From the NCBI RefSeq assembly GCF_000512585.2, contig NC_089246.1, forward strand, positions 620,001 to 684,000: 64,000 nucleotides of DNA. The letters are read 5' to 3'. Under the pieces are notes generated by a model. That model had not been told where the DNA came from and did no database searches. It saw only the letters and a program-made list of their open reading frames with translations. The stretch is from Kwoniella bestiolae CBS 10118. Lineage: Eukaryota > Basidiomycota > Tremellomycetes > Tremellales > Cryptococcaceae. The translations under genes were made by a program, and so were the position numbers. Of this stretch, positions 1 to 11,915 are shown in pieces (position 1 is the stretch's first letter; every line of letters starts with the position of its first letter).

Positions 1-964
1 TTCGTTCGAGGAAAGAATTGACGGTGATATTTCCGGTGATATCGCCTCCAATCCTAATTTGACCCAATTGGGGGTATTGTTCCTCGATCAATGATAATCC
101 ACCGAAGATACATTCGTCACAGAGGGCAGTGGGGGGGATAGACTTGATAGCGTCCACGGCGGTGTTGTTGCCTCCCAAGGCGATTGTGACTATGTTGGTA
201 GGTGTGAGGGGTTCACCGAGGTACGATTCGAATTCGGTGAGGAGGGAGGTGGCGCAGAATGTACCGTTAGAAGAGGAGTTCGATGATGAGGTGGAGTTGG
301 TGAGTGTGGTGGTGTTTGCGGATGAAGTTCCGTTACCGGTGAATGGGTCGGAACTGTCCAGCAGAGCAAACCGTCAATATTGGCACGGATGAACTAGGTT
401 AAAGTGAAAGTGCGTCTAACTTACGTCTTCAAACACAACACATCCCTAGCCAAAGGGTACTGAGCAACGGCCCACTCAACAGTCTGGTTGGTCAACCCGA
501 ATTTGGTGAAATCCGTCGCGCATCCAGATAAGAGCGTTTGAGTGGCGTTGGTGAGAGTCTCATTCGAGCATGGTTGCGATGAACAGAAGGAATCGAGGTA
601 GTTGCCGACTGGCGCGATGATCGATGAGTTTCCTCCGACAACTAGAATATGCAAACAATCAGTACCAGTATGTCGGAGTTGAGAGAAAAAATGCAAACTC
701 ACTAGAAGCTAACAGTTGACCATCGAGACATTGGCTCAAAGGCGAGGAAGATTCAGTCAATGAGAGGACAGTAGCGATACAACCGCCAGTCAAACTATGA
801 TTGTCCAGAAGATCTTCATCAGTGTTCCATTCAAACATCGTCGCCACTAAAAGGTGGACGACTCACTATCCTAATCCATTCTGGACAACTGACGAGGCAG
901 AAGCTTGAGCATAGGCAGTACCAGCAAGGGCAGAGGCAGCGAGAACAGCAGAGGTGGTCTTCAT
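1..964 (-). CDS. Secreted cysteine-rich protein, copy A (partial, C-terminus beyond window edge)
   Basis: The start at 964 opens a typical signal peptide (MKTTSAVLAASALAGTAYA). Exon 1 ends at 867 (GTGAGT donor). A 73-base intron leads to an exon encoding LTGGCIATVLSL and a cysteine pair. Further exons carry FCSSQPCSNETL, SGCATDF and VLCLK, an Asn/Ser/Thr-rich stretch with many N-glycosylation sequons, and an LCDECIFGG motif before the sequence runs off at base 1. Cysteine spacing and the order of motifs match the next gene (2015-3216), so the two are tandem paralogues. I do not know the function. The layout fits a family of uncharacterised fungal extracellular proteins (possibly the one Pfam lists as DUF7729, from memory). 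Secretion is well supported; any role at the cell surface or in host interaction is inference. Confidence 0.7.
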
Positions 965-2014
965 TTTGTGTCGTATATACAGATGTCCAAATTACAAGTG
1001 GCAAGTGCAGTAATGAAAAAGTAGGTTGAAAAGTATAATTCCTCTTGTTCAGATCAGATCGTATGTGACATATATACATGAACATGAGCCGATACCTGAA
1101 AAGCCTACGACGATGCAGTGCGTAATGTCTGACGAAGACCATTCGAATATCCTGGAAAAAATACAAAATTATCCTTAACTCCCCCTCATGGCTTGGGACG
1201 TCATATCCCTTAACTTGCTGCGAATTTGCTATACATACAGGTATGCTATACCCTATCTGAGAGGGGGAGTATGAGAGAGGAAGAACGATTAGGCTCCCCC
1301 GAGTGAGGGGTAACACAAAGTCTCGGCTCGGTTGTATAACACAAGCTAAAGGCTTAGTGGGGTCTAATACGGGGGGACTAACAGAGAAGATATCCCTGGG
1401 TTGGAGGGTTTTGCCACTCCACAAAGATCGACGAGCAAGAGACAATAAATGCACGGTGACGTTTAGTGACGCAGATGACGTTTTTTGTGACCCTGGATCA
1501 TACTCTCTTTTAGGGTGTGGCGGTACGGCATGTCACTTTCACTAGACAGTGGTGCGTGCGTGTGCATGTGCCTAGAAGTTCAAGGATGTATGACGGCGAT
1601 CACCGATCAGATATGTTGAAGAGATCGACAAGATGACGGGTGACAAGTTATTTATACCTCTATGACGAGGAGTTTTGTGCGTTGTGAAAGGTCAGGTACA
1701 CTTTTCATGATCTATATCACTTGTATGTTTGCCTTGAGGAACGCTACAAGACGAATCAAACTTTGCGTGCAAAGGGTTTGTACGGAAGTTAACAGGATTC
1801 ACTATGATACAGGTTTTCGAGCGTGATTGGGCTATATACAAATGACGAGGTTGATCAGAAGGAACGTCCGGGTCATGGGTTATGTGAAGACAGTATCTAA
1901 TAAGGATATCAATTATATCTATTCTATTGAAATGTTCTTTATCTTTTGAGAAAGAGAGGAAATCGTTCATTGTCGATCAATTGATCTACGGAAGGCTTAC
2001 ACCTCACACCCCGA
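965..2014. other. Intergenic spacer between the two secreted paralogues
   Basis: About 1 kb holding the promoter of copy A (read leftward) and the 3' flank of copy B. A 207-codon open frame on the minus strand (831-1454) overlaps the signal-peptide exon of copy A in another frame and has no recognisable features, so I treat it as chance. No RNA gene or repeat was seen. Confidence 0.5.
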
Positions 2015-3216
2015 TTAAATCATCTGCAAGAACCTGGTCTTGAGAGCACCGATGTTCCTCTTCAAGATCCGTTTGGCGAGGCCGATCTCAGCTGGGAAGT
2101 TGGAGTTGTGGGCGGTCTTGGTAATTCCTTGGGGGAGGGTGCCGTCTAGAGTACATCAGGTATGAGCAATGTACATTATACGAGCTGAGCTCACTCCTGC
2201 TTATGAAAGGTGAGACATGCAACGAGATGGCCAGACCCACCAGTAGAAACGGTCAACCCTTCCTCGGCGCAGTACCCATTAGCATAATCCACCACATTCT
2301 TGCCCTCTCCCAGATCCAAAGAGGCCAACTCGGGGTATTGTACGAGGATCAAATCGAGATATGCGATCGAGCATTCGTTGCACAAGTAATCTTCGATTGA
2401 ACCTTGGAAGATCTGACTAGCTTGCTCGAGGGTAGTGTTGGCCGGGTCGATCGACTCGAGGTCCGACGCGGACGAATTGAGGGTTTGCGAGAGGTAGGTG
2501 AGACAGTATTGGTCGTCCCTTTGGTGTTTCGGTTAGTAATCGCGGAGAGAATATCGTATTGTAGATCCGAGGACAATAGCTACTCACTTCTTCAAACATG
2601 AGATCTCCCTCTGAACCGAGTAACTCCCAAATGCCTCATACACGAAATCCCTGGTGATGCCCAGATACCCCATTTCGGTCTGACAGCCTGTCCAGATGGT
2701 ATTGGCGGCGTTGGTGAGGGACTCGTCGGTACATGGATCAGCACCGCACGAGGTGTTAAGGTATGAATCGAGGGATGCGTCGTCGGTGATGCCTGTAACA
2801 TCCCAGAAGGATCAGCAGAATGTACGGGCTGACAGGGTGTGGCCAATGAACGTTTGCTGATAAGTTGCTTACCGGCTAAGGCTTGGTAGAATTGACATTG
2901 GCCCAAGTCTGATTCGGGTGAGAAGGTCGTTGTGATGGCGGTCTGACATTGCTCTGATATGCTATCAACATGAGGGTACTACCAGTGTCAGCAGTGTTTA
3001 AACATTCTGGGGGAACCGACGTTGGCGTCTCGTCTCACAGGTGAGGACATTCATCGCCTGAAGAGAGGTAGGGAGGCAGCGGGATCAATCAACTTACAGT
3101 GCATTGAGCACCTTCTCTGCCAAAGCCGCCCATTCAGGTTGACCAGTCTGAGCATTGACTGCACCCATGAGACCGAGGGCGGTAACGCCGATGAGGATAT
3201 TGGATTTGGTGAACAT
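2015..3216 (-). CDS. Secreted cysteine-rich protein, copy B (complete)
   Basis: The start at 3216 gives a signal peptide (MFTKSNILIGVTALGLMGAV) cut after VNA. At least five introns are seen. The exons encode an EQCQTAITTTF/LGQCQFYQALAG segment, SCGADPCTDESL, WTGCQTEM, ISCLK, QYCLTYL and a YLCNECSIAYLDL motif that matches LCDECIFGGLSL in copy A. The last exon encodes a basic tail ending LKTRFLQMI, with TAA at 2015-2017. Conserved Cys pairs at matching positions in A and B imply disulphides in an extracellular domain. No enzyme motif is recognised. The gene has the same orientation as copy A, 1 kb away, which suggests tandem duplication followed by considerable divergence. Its function is unknown. 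Confidence 0.75.
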
Positions 3217-4725
3217 GTTGTGTGAGGTCGTGGTGAATTAAGGGGTATGTATATGGATTAAATGGAAATATGAGTTGTATTGAGTGTGGAGTGAAAAGAT
3301 GAGAAACTGTCATCCAATTCGAGAAGACCTTTTATACCTTTTCCAACAGACCACACCAGTGTACATCAACGCAAGCTGTGTTATGCCCATTCCATCTTCT
3401 TGGCTCGGCTCGGTCTCCCCGAGCTAAGAATTATAGCATTACGTCGTATGCACCGCTACGCCGAGATTGATCTTGATCTTGATCGAACGAGACAGATCAA
3501 TGCACCAGTCATTCGTCATAAGAAGCCAAAGAGCAAGAACGGTGTGAAGTGACCTCATGCCATGCACAAAACACAGACACACACTTGCTGTAGCTTCTTA
3601 CGACGCCGAAAGCACGAAATGTGCGATGGGTCAATGTCCGATCATGCAGGGTAGTTGGTCACTAGTCCTTCGGCGTGGCGGTGCCATCCAGCGGTAGTTG
3701 GATAAATCAGGATAATACTTGTAACATATCAACATATCTTCACGAGAAACGGCAAACATGTGTGTGATGCCCTTCCGAAGTATAATTTATGCATGGATCA
3801 CCAGTCAATTGCTAGCTACGTCTACCTCGCTGATCAGTCGGCGAATGGGTACTAGCTTCGGCGGTCCAAAACCGAGCTATACTCGTAGTAGCAGTGTGGG
3901 TCCTTTGGTCATTGTCGCTTACCATGATCGAGGTAGATCTCGGCAGACTATCCATGATAGATCCCATCTGAGGGTGAAGCATGCCCGTCATCTCGTTTCC
4001 GCCAGGTCTCACGTCGCGCGCAGTCAACCCCTCGTCGGCTAGCCGGAGTGGGATGTGTATGTGTATATTCATGTGAATGAGGGTGCGTGTGCATGGGTGC
4101 GGAGATAAGCAGAGACATGGTCCGGTTACCCATCAATGATACCTAGCAGCAGCATCGTACGATCTCGGGCCATTTGCGTGGAATGAAGGTATCACATTGA
4201 GCACATATCACAATTTCGTGAGGTTGGATTTCAGGTTGACTTAATTAGTGCTTTGCAGAGGTACTGAGAGCATAGTCTCATATGGCGTATATGGCGTGAA
4301 TACACGAGGCAAAATTGTGGGTTTACTCAGTCAATAACATCCACAAACTACGGAGAAATATTATCCTCGCTCGAAAATGGAAAATGGAAAATGAAAATGA
4401 TCCATGGAAAATATGTTTATCGACAGTGTTCAAAAAGGCAAGAAGGATGATAATACTTGTTATAACTAAATCAGAGATTCTAGCGAGAGGACTTGTAAAT
4501 AACGGTCATTTTGATGACGATAGATAACCGGTTATATTCCCAACCTTTTATCTTTATCATGAAGGTGCACTAGTCATCCAACGAGTACATGATACAATTG
4601 ATGCATAGGCCTGATCGACCGCCTACAACACCCTCAAGAATACAACAATCACCTGACACATGTGGCTCTAGTGCCATGGGAGGATCGAGTCCGAACTAGT
4701 TCACACAGATCCTTCCTTTGTCCGC
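3217..4725. other. Long intergenic region, no gene supported
   Basis: 1.5 kb between the promoter of secreted copy B and the 3' end of the CFIm25 gene. Short open frames on both strands (for example 3758-4042 plus and 3812-4072 minus) lack recognisable motifs and overlap each other. A GTAAGC donor-like site inside the minus frame could make it a short exon, but I could not find a convincing partner. An AT-rich stretch lies at about 4310-4560. Confidence 0.45.
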
Positions 4726-6201
4726 TTATCGCTTACCACCTTTGGATTCGACCTCGGAAGGAAGCTGATGATAGATCCCATACCTATGGGAACGTTGAAC
4801 ATCAGTACCAAGCATAAAGCTTCTCACCGTTTCGGAAGGAGGTGCCCGTTGGACAGTCGTGGGCGTGTGACACAACACTCACTTGCTGAGAATGTAAGGG
4901 ATACCAGCGAATTGCGGACCATATCTAGCGGCGTTATCGTAAAACTCGTACACAGGAATGGCGTGGAGTTTCATATTGACGGGGACAGCGAACGTCTCTG
5001 CGTAGTAGTATGGGAATTAGCTGAGACCATCTCATTGGTTTGGTGAAACGAATACCCACTGTTAGGGGGAAGTTTGACCAAGTAAAGCTTTTTACATTCT
5101 TTGGGTTGAGATATATGAGCTGGGATGTAGGGATACTAAATACACCATTCAGCTTCGTGCCCTCTCTAAGCTTGGCTTGATGCTATCACTCATCGGCCGG
5201 CTAACTGACGAAGAAAGTATCGTAATTAGGTCTCCACCAAGTGCTCAACAAATCCTCAACTTTCCAATCCCCGCCGGCAGGACTGATCCAGAGGGTGCCG
5301 TCGCCGCCGGTGATCTTAGTGCTCCCATCGATAGGAGTGGTGATACCTTTGACTTCGGTCATTTTCCCAGCATGGATGAGAGACGGAGTGAAGGGGACTC
5401 CAAGTTGCTCGTTGAGGCGGGTGATGAGTCCGGAAGAGTCGGATTCGACGGGATCAAGGTATCCTCCTGGACTGGCAGGTAGAATCAGCTTGTCATCTGG
5501 AGGAGAGAAAGATAAATGCAGCTGATGAGATAATGTGAATCTGAGCAGATCCGCTCACAGCTTATAGAAAGCATTGGCAACTTGTAAGACTAAGACGTGA
5601 GGGAAGTCGTGTACCTTTTCCAGTTTACATTATCTCTCGTCAGCGCATGATCCAACTCGACAAGAATTGCTGTCGATCAACAATGCAGAAGTCGACTCAC
5701 AGAGACCAACATGATAGCTTCTACCGATCTTCTGATACCAGACTCACCATATTGCTCCTCAAGTCGTTTGAGTCGAGCGGTGACCGAATTGTCTTCTTCA
5801 GGTTGAGATTCTCGTTCGCTGGAGCAAGTCAGTATATCAGTGGGGACACCAAATTTATGGGATCGATCAGATAGGCCGAAGGGGAAGCGATTGTTTGCTT
5901 CGTGAACTAGGCTATGTGGGTTTGAGAAGAGGATAGCATATGGTAGAGTGGCGAATAATAGCGTCGAGAGGACATTCGCCAGGATGTGAATATGAGGTGA
6001 TAGGCGAAATGAGCAGGGAGCAGGCGCATTCCATACCAGCGACATGGTTATATAGCTGCGATCGAAGGAAGGAGCTCGCACTCACATGAAAGAATATCCA
6101 GAGAGAGGATGGCTATGGCCAACTATCTTGTCAGCTAGCTACCTATGTCGACGAGATTTCGCATGGAGTGAAGCTTACACATTGAGAGTGTCGAGTGACA
6201 T
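4726..6201 (-). CDS. Cleavage factor Im 25 kDa subunit (CFIm25/NUDT21/CPSF5 homologue)
   Basis: This is a subunit of the mRNA 3'-end processing machinery that in animals binds UGUA upstream of poly(A) sites. The spliced product begins MSLDTLN, then has the family's HPLSGYSF (human YPLSNYTF), VTARLKRLEEQYGESGIRRSVEAIMLV, HDFPHVLVLQ, GGYLDPVESD, STWWRPNYDTFF, PYIPAHISQPKE and YEFYDNAARYGP, ending SKGGKR. The Nudix-box region reads GGYLDPVES..., lacking the REUXEE glutamates of active hydrolases, as in animal CFIm25, so it should bind RNA rather than hydrolyse nucleotides. At least six introns are seen. The first intron uses the downstream of two AG options because only that gives the family sequence; its donor is GTGTAAG after codon AAT. 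Full family length. Start at 6201, TAA at 4726-4728. Confidence 0.9.
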
Positions 6202-6601
6202 TGTATCGTCCCAAGTCTGTTTGCGTATGATGATTCAAGAAGGGGTGAGTTAGAATGTGGTTGATGTGAACGTGATAAGAAGAAGAAATGAAAGAATGAC
6301 AGAGGAAAGAAGAGAAAGATGAAGACAGCCGCGTTAATATACCATCTCGTACGGTGATGGTGGTTGAGTCAACCTGTTGTGTATATTCGTCAGACTCATA
6401 CTAATAGATTAGCGCACAGACCTCTTCCAGGTATTAATATACACAGCACATGGTTACATGAAATCTACACTACAATCAGAAAAACACTAGTCATGAAATA
6501 TCGTGATAATAAAACATACATAAATATATCTCCTCCATACCACAATTCTACTTGTCCCATCCGTCTCCTCTCGTGATCACACTTCATCTCGCTCTCACAC
6601 T
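6202..6601. other. Spacer between CFIm25 promoter and RING gene 3' end
   Basis: Promoter and 5' UTR of the CFIm25 gene (purine-rich GAAGAAGAAATGAAAG stretch near 6280) and the 3' flank of the RING-like gene. No gene seen. Confidence 0.5.
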
Positions 6602-8174
6602 CTAGGCATAAGCAGGCAAAGCCCCTTCCCCATCCTTCGCCCTCCACCCTCCCTCAACATTTACACTCCTATGTTCCCTCCCACACCCAACCACAGGACA
6701 CTTGAAAGCATACTCATCAGGTCGTGGCGGTTCCACCTTCTTCGCCTTCCTACTCGCGTTCTTCCTTCGTCGTTTCTTCTCGGGCGTCCCATCTCCATCC
6801 AACGTCCCAGTCTTAGCTTCTTCCTGCCTTATAACCGATGACAGTTCCCTCTGAGTAATGGGAGTTTGTAATTTATCCAAACAACATTCATCCAACATAT
6901 GACCACATCTAAGGACCCATATTTTATCTTTTGGCGATGTGTACGATGATGAGACCAATAGCGGTAAGTTGCATTGCGAACATACTAGATGTTCTTTCTT
7001 GTGTTTGGCCTTACGAGTGATGATATTCCCTTCATCATCCAATTCTATAGGTTCTTTCGAGACGATCGAGTCCATGTCGAAATCGTTGGTAAATCCTTTC
7101 GTAATCAATGATTTCGGATATGGTTGCGGGTTGATCTTCGATAGTATAGTTTGGACGTCTTCCTGTTGTTGTCTTATCATCCCTCCACCACCTCCTCCAA
7201 TAACCAATCCTCCGGCCAATCCACCCAATCCTCTGAAGTTGAACCTCAACGCCATCTCCTCCATACCAGGTTCTCCATGGGCGTAGAATCCAGGACCAGG
7301 AGGTATATATCGCATTGCAGGGTGATACTCTTCTTCGTCATTCTGAGCCGGAGCTTGGTTTCGTCTGAACAATCCTCCTCCACCTAGAGCGATTCGGCGT
7401 GGTGGGATGGGTGCAGCGACGGGTGGTGAGAGAATCTGTCGTCTTCGTTCGTCGTCTTGATCATTGATTATGGCGTCATGAGCTGCTCCTCGCTGAAAGA
7501 GGAGGTCGTCGATTTCTAGGAGTATGGAAAAATCCGAATCAGCAATGAACACCTTGTGTGACAAGTACTGTGTAGTAAGTGGCCGTACAGATAGTATAGC
7601 AGCATCGTTATCACCGGGGAAGTGTGAACTCACCATCCATCATCCTCCTAAATCTACCAGGCGAAGGAGCCCTCCCATTCCCTTCACGACGTTCTCTCCC
7701 CCCTGGGCGAGGGGGTGGTACGACCGGATTCGGGTTGGGATTCAGGTTCTCCCCAGTAAACACAATATCATCATCACTATCATCTTCAACCTCCACTATC
7801 GATTCTCTTCTACCAGGAGCTGGGGCCCGGGCTCGGGCTTGAGCTACCGGTAATTGATTGTCATTTCTACTTCCTCCAGCGCCAGCGCTACCCCTCCTCC
7901 TCTCCTGCAAGATCTGTGATAACCCCCTCTGATCGCCTCTTCTTATATTCAGCGATTCGTCCAAGTTCCTTCGTCTGGTACTTGGACCAGACTCAGGGGC
8001 ATCTACGAAAGAAACACCCCTATTGTTATGAGTTCTGACGGAGGGTGGGTCGGCAGGAGGCGATGAAAGAGGTGATTCTCTGAGGGATCTGGGTCTGGGT
8101 CGATAGTCTGGCGAAGAGGGGATGGAAGGTGTGGGACTGCCGAAGAGGGATTCCAAGTCGGAAGCGACTGACAT
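6602..8174 (-). CDS. RING-like zinc-binding protein with SUMO-interaction-like motifs
   Basis: Two exons. Exon 1 (8174 to about 7637) is disordered and Arg/Pro/Ser-rich. Near residues 125-140 it carries SIVEVEDDSDDDIVFTG, two hydrophobic-core/acidic stretches that look like SUMO-interaction motifs. The intron is GTGAGTTC...CTAG. Exon 2 encodes Gly-rich and helical parts, then CSQC, a long spacer, RCGHMLDECC, a basic linker (KKRRRKNASRKAKK, a likely nuclear signal) and CPVVGCGREH near the end. This follows a RING order (C-x2-C ... C-x-H ... C ... C-x4-C), but the C5/C6 spacing is irregular and the last loop is very long, so it is a degenerate or lineage-specific RING. A SUMO-targeted ubiquitin ligase or other nuclear SUMO-pathway role is an inference. 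Stop TAG at 6602-6604. Confidence 0.65.
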
Positions 8175-8765
8175 TGTTGGTGGGTAGAAGGAAGCGGAAG
8201 AAGAGGAGAGGAAGGGTATGACAGATATGTACGGGTAAGAAGAGTGAGAGCGGGTGGTCGGTTGGGTAGACAGGTGATGAATTGGGATAGATTGCTAAGC
8301 TACTGCACTGTTATCGTATTTATCCCTTTCTTCCTCTGTCGTTGCTGCAGGTACGGTGAGCTCTGCATGTATGTTGTGCTTGATCTGATATTTCCACAAG
8401 TTTTGTGTCTTGTATAGTAAGTAAGATAGAAAGAAGAACAGAGGAGAAAGGTTGTTACATTGTTGCTTTCATATTCACCAACTCTCATTCGCATTGACCT
8501 CCACCACCAGCTGGGTGGCAAATTGAACCTATAAATTGGTCCCGCTTTCACAAGTGGCATCGGCACAGTACTCAGCCAGTAAGAATATAAGACCACTGAC
8601 AATGTCAACTGTCCGTACATCCATATGCATATAATCATACGCCAACTACTGGATACATTTTCGTATTATAGATATTATATTGATAGGAAATATTGAACGT
8701 GCCACTCTCTCATCTCCGTTCCACTCTTCCCAACGCACATCGCAGCCCTTCTTAGCGAGCTGAAC
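8175..8765. other. Intergenic, tandem minus-strand genes
   Basis: 590 bases: promoter/5' UTR of the RING-like gene and 3' flank of the MFS gene. A 112-codon minus-strand frame (8300-8638) has no recognisable motif and is judged chance. Confidence 0.45.
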
Positions 8766-11700
8766 CTAATGAGCAGTCTTATTAGGTGAGAATTTCGATT
8801 TCGCCCTCAACTTGGGTCCGAAAATCATCAGGACAATCGGGATAGGAGCCATTAGCAATGCCAGGAATCCAAGTAGGGATGATGCCCATTGAGCTGGAAT
8901 ATCATAACATCGATCAGCATCTGTCACCATCAAACGGAATCACCAGATGGACGTTTGAACTCACTTCCTAGTTTCTCGTACATCTGAGTGGCGAAGAGAG
9001 GGCTACGAGCATAACGACACAAGTCAACAGCGTCAGCTTGTAGACCGTATGGATGCTATGCGGGTGGTCTAGTATCAATATAAAGTCCGAACACTTACAA
9101 GGCAGCACCAAACAACGATCGAACGATAGCTATACACCCCAAGTCAGCCTCATTCCTTACGTCAATGAATTCATGCAAATGAGATTGACTCACTCGCACC
9201 AGCCAAAGCACTAGCAGCAGACCAAAGGTACACATCGATAATATAGTTGAACCTGTATCATTCGCATATCACTCAAAAATCAGCTTGGGCAAGGAATACC
9301 ACCCTGGAATTGGATCCGACGATGCCAAAGAAGCAAAATCACTTACAGAGAAACAAACATCCCCAAAGTACCTACGCCGATCAACGTACCAGCTATAACC
9401 GGTGAGATCCAGTGAATGGAGGAGTAAGAGGTCCATCCAAACCAGAACATGGCAATTACCAAACTCCATCCTGAAATCACACATAGCTCCAATCGCTTCT
9501 CAGGTTTGGGTGGGAGAGGAGCTACTTTGGCTGCATGTCGTTGGAATCGAGGTTCGATGACTGTCATGAACCTGAGATATCGGAAAATCTTCAGCACGTG
9601 AATGTTGACTTCGGAATTGGAAGCATAGCTAGATGGAACTCAGGGGCCACTCACAAAATGACACAGATCACACCGCCGGTGAAGAATCCGAGGAAACATA
9701 ATCCATTCTGAAGATTGTTGAACCCGTGGTTGATAACGAACTGGATGAATGGGAGAACGGATAATATCAGTAAATCTATTTCTTGTTATTACGGCAGGTG
9801 TATGAAGGATTGAGGAAACTCGTACTCACCACAAATGGATAGGCTTCGAACAAAAGATAAACCACACCATATACGAAAGACATATACATAGTCACTGCCA
9901 ACAACATAGGTTCGAGAGCTATCATCACCGTTAAAGTGAAACATCAACAATCGTACTCAGTAGCCGTGTCACAAACAAAAGATTATGACTTACCCAAGAT
10001 GACAAATGGTTTAGCCAAGATATCGTACAATCTAGATTTCCATCTATGATCTGCTCTTTCGACTGTTCATACACGCGAACGAGTCAGCTACGACCGACCG
10101 CAAAGACGCTAAACGCTAGACTTACGAGGAGCATACCACCTTTCTTCCTGAGTATCTTTCCTCATCCTCTTTGCCTTCTGAGCCAGGATCTTGGGAGCGT
10201 ACGTTTCAGGGACAAGCACAACGATGACTGCCAAACAGACTCCAGCAAATATGGTCAAAATCCAATAAACCCATCTCCAATTCTACAATAATGCAATTAC
10301 AATTGATCAGCGAAACCTTCCAGCAGCAGTACCAAGACCAAGATTTATGGTCACTCACAGTTCCAGTAACCTGGATAGCACCAGCCACGATCGGTCCGAT
10401 ACTCGGTCCAGCAAATGGAGCAAGGGCGAATAGACTCATAGCCTGTCCACGATGGTCGGTATCCCATATATCCGCTATCAACGCCCCTGAGTTGGTCAAT
10501 GGCGCAGAAGCGAATGTACCGCCCAATAATCTGAATATCAAGATTGATGCGGTATTTTTGGATAGGGCACAACCAACTTGCATTCCTGTGTAGATGATGA
10601 AGGAGAGGATGAAGATGGGTCGACGACCGTATGATTCGGATACTGCGTGGGACAACGATGATCAGCATGTAATCCTTAGATTCTCGAGGATCAGGAGGAC
10701 GAGGAGAACGAAAAGATTTTGCAGATGAGACCGTGATAAAGTTGCTGATGCCCAAACCGTTTGAGGCACCTGAACAAAGCAAGACATGTTCAACTCACAA
10801 GGACCCCATAAGATCGGACCAATACAATATCCAGCGACGAACAACGATATCGTAAGGACCGCGACCTCTTGCGAGAAACCGAAGTATTCCTCCATATCCT
10901 GGATAATACCGGATGGAGAGGACGAAGCGAACGTAGAGTTGAGTACGAGTAATCCGGCGATACCTGTCAATCCCCATCGGTAGAGGACGCCCCAGTTCTG
11001 GTAAAAGAGAGGTCAAGTCAAGTCAGTCAAAGCGGACTAAGAAGACAGATAGACAAATTCAAAACTCACCTTGGGATTGATTTTCTCCCCCGGTTCGAAC
11101 TTTACCGCCCAAGGGTCCGGTCCCTTCTCCTCTCTCTCCTGATCCCTCTCATCCTCTTCTTCCCTGCTCCTCAACGCCCTCAGACCCATCTCCGCGTCAG
11201 TACCTGTGGGAGCCACACCACCGAACGGACTAACAGCGGGCGGAGTGGAATACTGTCTCGTGATGGGGACCATCCCTACAGCTTGAACTCCCTCTTTTCC
11301 TGAGGCGGTGTGAGTATGATGTTTCACCTGCGTACCAGTCGATGTCCTCTGTAACTCCGTGAACTGATCGTGCTCTTCTTTATCGTGATGATGCGATGAT
11401 TTACGCGATGAGCTTCTGTGCAGTCCGTGCCCGTGGGGATGTTTCTCATCTATACCTAATTCCTGTCTGGCCAACGACCCCACATCTCCACCTGTATGAC
11501 CCCCCGTCGTACCTGCCTGATAATCTTTCTGATCCCCCTGCGTCCCCTCTGAAGCCTTCGTACCAGGCTGAGGCTGTCCATGTAACCCCCCAGCGCCAAC
11601 TGGCAATGTCGGAGTGGGACTTTCCGACCCGGATCGCGATTCTGAGCGGGGGGCTGGCGGTTTTTCAGAAGTGGCTTGTTGGTGAGCTAGGGGATTGATG

Positions 11701-11915
11701 GGGAAGGTGGTGGGTGCTGTTCGGGTGTGGTGCAGGACTGGATGAGTGGGGTTGGCATGTTGAGGGGAGACGTGCAAAGTTTCGTTGGGAGTATCTTTAG
11801 GTGATGGTGCTGATGCTGGTGCTGGCGTGCTTGTGGAAGCAGAGGTTGGATGATCGCCTATGGGCGCACCTAGATCAAGTGGATTCGTCGACATCTTGAG
11901 ATCGCTGTTTTCCAA
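8766..11915 (-). CDS. MFS transporter, DHA1 (drug:H+ antiporter) type, long N-terminal tail
   Basis: Plasma-membrane-type major facilitator. About 275 N-terminal residues are hydrophilic, Ser/Thr/Pro/His-rich with His clusters (HPHGHGLH, HHHDKEEHD) and end with the DPWAVKFEPGEKINPK lead-in seen in fungal DHA1 transporters. The 12-TM body follows over about nine exons: TM1 GLTGIAGLLVLNSTFASS, motif A-like LSESYGRRPIF between TM2 and TM3, SKNTASILIFRLLGGTFASAPL, GALIADIWDTDHRG, FAPFAGPSIGP, then a cytoplasmic loop with KRMRKDTQEERWYAP, and the second half ending LLMAPIPIVLMIFGPKLRAKSKFSPNKTAH. TAG at 8766-8768. The substrate cannot be read from sequence; polyamines, azoles and other drugs are typical of the family. 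Met at 11915 is taken as start; a second Met seven codons later is possible. Confidence 0.85.

Noticed and set aside
847..866. 20-base intron in secreted copy A (GTGAGT ... TTTTAG)
   Set aside because: Too short for any intron here and gives a frameshift; the 73-base version ending ATCATAG keeps the frame and matches copy B.
831..1454. 207-codon minus-strand open frame overlapping the secreted-protein gene
   Set aside because: It overlaps the signal-peptide exon and promoter of copy A in another frame, has no domain or signal, and its composition (Arg/Cys/Leu mix) looks like non-coding read-through.
3660..3720. Short hairpin-like stretch considered as a tRNA
   Set aside because: No cloverleaf, no A/B-box pair and no CCA-end context could be drawn.
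3758..4136. Overlapping short frames on both strands, one with a GTAAGC donor-like site
   Set aside because: No partner exon or family resemblance was found, and frames on both strands cannot both be genes.
6000..6150. Hydrophobic N-terminus for CFIm25 (LAIAILSLDILS) by an alternative acceptor
   Set aside because: Only the ACAAG|ATAG acceptor yields the HPLSGYSF block of the family and the right phase for the next exon.
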